NCBI GenBank assembly: GCA_014523695.1
Contig: JAATVS010000015.1
Coordinates: forward strand, 1-7,053
Direction: 5' to 3'
DNA length: 7,053 nt
DNA from: Nitrososphaerales archaeon TH5895
GTDB lineage: Archaea > Thermoproteota > Nitrososphaeria > Nitrososphaerales > Nitrososphaeraceae
Position numbers and translations under genes: made by a program. The notes beneath the pieces were generated by a model that was not told the DNA's origin, made no database searches, and saw nothing but the letters and a program-made list of their open reading frames with translations. Shown piece by piece: positions 5,338 to 7,053 of this stretch. The first letter of the stretch is position 1; every line of letters begins with the position of its first letter.

Positions 5338-5532
5338 CTAAAATGTTCGGCCTGATTGATAGAAGCATTCTAGCCCAGATTTGTAGAGAATGGTAGTATG
5401 ATCTAATCGTTTGATTTTTGAATTTTCTATGGCAAACAAGTCTAGATGCATAACCAGATCTTTAGTCATTTGTTTCAGTTTCCTGTCATCTATTATTAGT
5501 ACAGTTCTTAACGACATTTTCAGTTCTCCCAT
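5338..5532 (-). CDS. Small protein of unknown function (downstream ORF of an overlapping pair)
   Basis: 64 residues from the ATG at 5532, or 59 from the ATG at 5517. The sequence has a hydrophobic strand then a charged turn and helix (SLRTVLIIDDRKLKQMTKDL), then VMHLDLFAIENSKIKRLDHT and TILYKSGLECFYQSGRTF. Charge and residue use look like a real protein, better than the plus-strand frame opposite (5411-5647), which I treat as its shadow. It has no Shine-Dalgarno sequence of its own. Its start lies inside another minus-strand ORF that does have a well-placed TATA box and ribosome site, with this frame +1 relative to that one. Either the two are translated as overlapping genes or they are one gene split by an indel. 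The family is not recognised. Confidence 0.5.
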   Translation of the reverse strand: MGELKMSLRTVLIIDDRKLKQMTKDLVMHLDLFAIENSKIKRLDHTTILYKSGLECFYQSGRTF

Positions 5533-5587
5533 AAGGAATCAAACAGTTAGTACCACAGAAAGTAAGAAAGGCCACTTTCCGTTCCAT
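5486..5587 (-). CDS. Short leading ORF with TATA box and Shine-Dalgarno sequence, overlapping the next ORF
   Basis: 33 residues: MERKVAFLTFCGTNCLIPYG then RTENVVKNCTNNR, ending TGA at 5486-5488. It is preceded at good spacing by GAGGAGGG (minus strand, within 5589-5599, about 5 bases before the ATG) and by a TATA box at 5619-5626. It therefore has the best initiation signals in this part of the window. The next ORF on this strand begins within it, in the +1 frame. The first 20 residues look more protein-like than the last 13, which fits a frameshift near residue 20 that would join it to the downstream frame as one protein of about 80 residues. The alternative is a genuine overlapping or leader peptide. 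Confidence 0.4.
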   Translation of the reverse strand: MERKVAFLTFCGTNCLIPYGRTENVVKNCTNNR

Positions 5588-5618
5588 TGTGCCCTCCTCA
5601 TGATAAAAAAATCTAGCA

Positions 5619-5626
5619 CTATATAT
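5619..5626 (-). promoter_or_regulatory. TATA box for the overlapping ORF pair
   Basis: Minus-strand ATATATAG is centred about 35 bases before the ATG at 5587. Transcription would start near 5597, leaving a leader of about ten bases that contains the GAGGAGGG ribosome site. Confidence 0.4.
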
Positions 5627-5681
5627 GAAATAGCTTTATATGGGTAACATAAACTAGCGTCCACGCTATTACTAATAATCA

Positions 5682-5930
5682 TTATCCATCCATCTCAAGT
5701 TCTTTTAATATTCTATGAGCCATGTCAGCCATAACTCTGTGGTAGAGTGCTTCTGCGAAATCATCACGACTAGCGCATGCTTCAGCCAATGCTATTTCTC
5801 TTTCAAAGTCTTGAGTTAATTTTTCCCTTAGATTGATCCTTTCCCGTCTTATCTCTACATCTAGATCGCGACCGAATGAGCTACCGAGGTTGTTTAATCT
5901 TCTTTCCCTTTCTTCTGGGCTAGATGACAT
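5682..5930 (-). CDS. Small, charged, all-helical protein of unknown function
   Basis: 82 residues, almost all helical and strongly charged: SSPEERERRLNNLGSSFG, then DLDVEIRRERINLREKLTQD, FEREIALAEACASRDDFAEA and LYHRVMADMAHRILKELEMD. A coiled coil or four-helix-type dimer is likely; the SRDDFAEALYHRVMADMAH part resembles a TPR-like helix turn, but only one unit is present. There is a single Cys and no signal peptide, so it is cytoplasmic. I chose the ATG at 5928-5930; a GGGGAGGG stretch lies 12 bases upstream on the minus strand, and a TATA candidate (TAAATATTT) is at 5966-5975. The frame is open to a GTG at 5960, but that part reads across the ribosome site. The family is not recognised. Confidence 0.68.
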   Translation of the reverse strand: MSSSPEERERRLNNLGSSFGRDLDVEIRRERINLREKLTQDFEREIALAEACASRDDFAEALYHRVMADMAHRILKELEMDG

Positions 5931-6080
5931 TTTGCTGAGGTTCCCTCCCCTGCACTTCACATCTCAAATATTTAGACTATTTCATGGCCAAAAAAATTTG
6001 TTAGCCATCTGAACCCGTTTGACCTTCTTTCAGTAGGAGTAGGAGCAAGAGCTAGTACTAACGTGTTTCTTGGATTAAGA

Positions 6081-6437
6081 TTAGAGATCGCCTATAAAGT
6101 CACCGTCAGTATCTTTTTGATCGGGGTTAGGGTGAAAACAGTTGTCGTTTGAGTTTGGTACTTTATCACTATCGGTATCAAGGCATGCAGGTGCAGCAGG
6201 CGTATCACAAGCATTATTGCTTATCACCATCAGTATCTTTGAACTGGATTCGCCACAGAAATGCAACTGTCTTTTGAAGCCACGACTCCACTTGTCGTAA
6301 TCAAGCTGATTTGGAACAGGCTGGTCTGTATCGTATGCATTACCTAATGTATCACTATATGTATTCGCTTGATCTGTACTGGGTGTACGAATCACATAAA
6401 TCAAGTTCATTATGAACAGATACAGCAGATCACGCAT
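6081..6437 (-). pseudogene. Frame-shifted protein with thrombospondin type-3 (Ca-binding) repeats
   Basis: The longest frame gives 118 residues. Residues 86-117 are a clear thrombospondin type-3 repeat pair: LDTDSDKVPNSNDNC, then HPNPDQKDTDGDFIGD, with the Asp ladder that binds Ca2+. The frame ends one residue later, where the family usually continues with ACD or more repeats. A further repeat, DTDGD, is encoded at 6223-6237 but in a different frame. The DNA of the two DTDGD sites (6099-6113 and 6223-6237) matches at 13 of 15 bases but is offset by 124 bases, which is not a multiple of three. A base has therefore been lost or gained between them, in or near the ISNNACD segment. The first 18 residues (MRDLLYLFIMNLIYVIRT) could be a worn signal peptide. 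Such proteins are exported. I call it a pseudogene, though an assembly indel is possible. Confidence 0.6.
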
Positions 6438-6501
6438 CTATCAGAATTACAATGCTGAAATCATAATCCAAAGGCAATAAACAAAATAAAATAAGGGAAG
6501 A

Positions 6502-6717
6502 CTAGACTGACAAGAGTTTGTTCTCTAATACAGCAACTGGCTTCTCCTCTATTAAAGTGATATTTTCCCAGCCATGTACGTGTTGTCCTCTTTCCTCCCT
6601 CATGGAAGCCTCAACTAGGTCCATAAAAGATTCTCCTTCCAGCACTTTAGAACACCACAGGCATCTCCATTTACCCATGTTTCTCTGACACTCAATAACG
6701 ACGTCATCACTTATCAA
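6502..6717 (-). CDS. Small CxxC/HxH protein, possible zinc-binding
   Basis: 71 residues from a TTG at 6717, or 58 from the ATG at 6678. Cys at 10, 19 and 22 (VIECQRNMGKWRCLWCSKVL) and His at 46 and 48 (GQHVHGW) could form one zinc site, with the helix FMDLVEASMREERGQ between them. The end is NITLIEEKPVAVLENKLL. I prefer the TTG because it keeps the conserved-looking Cys 10 and because a TATA-like ATATTATCA (6737-6745, minus strand) is centred about 25 bases upstream, as for a leaderless start. It has no signal peptide, so it acts in the cytoplasm. The family is unknown to me; regulatory or adaptor zinc proteins of this size are common in archaea. Confidence 0.6.
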   Translation of the reverse strand: MISDDVVIECQRNMGKWRCLWCSKVLEGESFMDLVEASMREERGQHVHGWENITLIEEKPVAVLENKLLSV

Positions 6718-6760
6718 TAGTATGGAGAGAATACTATGATAATATCAGAATCTGGAAACT

Positions 6761-6862
6761 ATGAAACTATTCGTGTTAAGACGGAGTAGTGGTAGTAGTA
6801 GTTTCGACTCAGAAAGATTAACTACATTTGGAAAAATTTTCTCCGTGAGCAAAATCAAGTGA
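6761..6862 (+). CDS. Possible 33-residue Ser-rich peptide
   Basis: The ATG at 6761 opens a frame of MKLFVLRRSSGSSSFDSERL then TTFGKIFSVSKIK, ending TGA at 6860-6862. The stop lies in an inverted repeat whose other arm carries the stop of a minus-strand reading frame converging on it, and both end AAG-TGA. A weak TATA-like stretch (ATACTATGAT, 6731-6740) is about 25 bases upstream. There is no Cys or clear membrane helix. The support is positional and modest. Confidence 0.3.
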   Translation: MKLFVLRRSSGSSSFDSERLTTFGKIFSVSKIK

Positions 6863-6879
6863 GCATAATATTCACTTGA
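6855..6879. terminator. Inverted repeat holding two convergent stop codons
   Basis: TCAAGTGA (6855-6862) and TCACTTGA (6872-6879) form a perfect 8-bp stem around a nine-base AT-rich loop. The plus-strand TGA of the 33-residue ORF is in the left arm and the minus-strand TGA of the repeat-bearing gene is in the right arm. It is a plausible bidirectional 3' end between convergent genes. Confidence 0.45.
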
Positions 6880-7053
6880 GCGAGTGCGTCCCCTTATAAG
6901 GTTCAAAGTGTTCTTTCACAAACCTTACTCTGCTCTCATACTCTGCTCTCATACTCTGCTCTCATACTCTGCTCTCATACTCTGCTCTCATACTCTGCTC
7001 TCATACTCTGCCCTCATACTCTTTTTCCATCTCGGACACTCCTATGCTCTTAA
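6872..7053 (-). pseudogene. C-terminal end of a minus-strand gene interrupted by a 13-bp repeat array (partial)
   Basis: The gene enters from the right edge. Its frame reads KSIGVSEMEKEYEGRV and meets TGA at 7001-7003, at the first boundary between repeat copies. After the last copy a new stretch, RFVKEHFEPYKGTHSLK, ends at TGA 6872-6874. A single copy of the unit would join EYEGRV directly to RFVKEHF in frame, so the ancestral protein probably read straight through. With extra copies, each boundary gives ATGA. Restart at 7004 reads MRAEYESRV over two copies and stops; restarts at 6978 and 6952 do the same, and the last runs into the tail in frame. The product is therefore truncated unless ribosomes reinitiate three times. 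The protein is charged and helical; its family cannot be told from these residues. Confidence 0.5.
6926..7016. repeat. 13-bp tandem repeat, seven copies
   Basis: TACTCTGCTCTCA is repeated seven times without spacers; the first six copies are identical and the seventh has one T-to-C change (TGCCCTCA). An eighth, partial copy, TACTCT, follows at 7017-7022. The near-identity points to recent expansion by slippage. The unit length is not a multiple of three. On the minus strand each unit is TGAGAGCAGAGTA, so every junction reads GTATGAGA and contains both ATG and TGA. The array is too short in period, with no spacers, to be CRISPR. Confidence 0.92.

Noticed and set aside
5411..5647. 78-residue plus-strand open frame
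   Set aside because: It lies opposite two minus-strand ORFs with better initiation signals and residue use, and its Ser- and Ile-rich translation looks like a shadow.
5980..6090. Open minus-strand frame (LVLALAPTPTERRSNGF) as a continuation of the Ca-binding-repeat protein
   Set aside because: It begins right after a stop in another frame, shows no Asp-ladder repeats and runs into the promoter of the next gene; I cannot show that it belongs to the same protein.
6892..6901. CCTTATAAGG palindrome as a TATA box driving transcription of the repeat array
   Set aside because: It lies within the C-terminal coding tail (PYKG) on the other strand, and no start codon or RNA feature follows at the proper distance.
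6926..7022. CRISPR array or origin iterons
   Set aside because: The units are 13 bp and perfectly adjacent with no spacers, and they lie inside a reading frame that continues on both sides. No cas gene, replication initiator or AT-rich unwinding region accompanies them.

Overview
The window looks like an accessory stretch of an archaeal chromosome, most likely an ammonia-oxidising Nitrososphaeria (Thaumarchaeota) genome of the soil type (Nitrososphaera or Nitrosocosmicus-like). The base composition is AT-rich. TATA boxes sit about 25-30 bases upstream of start codons with little or no leader. Genes are short, sparse and point in all directions. Several protein types are common in that group: a PadR regulator with a small Cys-rich coiled-coil partner, secreted Cys-rich and Asp-rich small proteins, thrombospondin type-3 repeats, and membrane-anchored proteins with many N-glycosylation sequons. 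The assignment is inference from style; there is no rRNA or marker gene here. I saw no tRNA, rRNA, insertion sequence or CRISPR array.

Layout. 1-640: a divergent pair, a 55-residue Cys-motif coiled-coil protein (minus) and a PadR-type repressor (plus), sharing a 64-bp promoter with a 20-bp near-perfect palindrome. 717-1210: decayed DNA, with a minus-strand gene remnant broken by two apparent single-base losses in homopolymers and a truncated flavin-binding (PNPOx-like) gene. 1264-2703: the only large intact gene, a membrane-anchored, extracytoplasmic metal-dependent amidohydrolase. 2863-3586: a small CxxC protein (minus) and a secreted acidic four-Cys protein (plus) with a terminator hairpin. 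3610-4140: mostly non-coding, with two adjacent hairpins. 4141-4745: a membrane protein with a carboxypeptidase-regulatory-like domain, led by a perfect Shine-Dalgarno sequence, overlapping a possible 40-residue gene by ATGA. 5030-5930: a small membrane protein (plus), two overlapping small ORFs and a helical protein (minus). 6081-6437: a frameshifted Ca-binding-repeat protein. 6502-6717: a small CxxC/HxH protein.

The right end holds the most unusual structure. The C-terminal end of a minus-strand gene entering from beyond the window is interrupted by seven tandem copies of a 13-bp unit. Each copy boundary reads ATGA, a stop overlapping a start. The chain of stops and restarts lands in frame with the rest of the protein tail only because the number of extra copies is even. 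The tail's stop codon lies in an inverted repeat that also carries the stop of a small convergent ORF.

Five or so coding regions here are broken or frame-shifted. That is either real decay in an accessory region or indel error in the assembly; comparison with reads or a close relative would separate the two.
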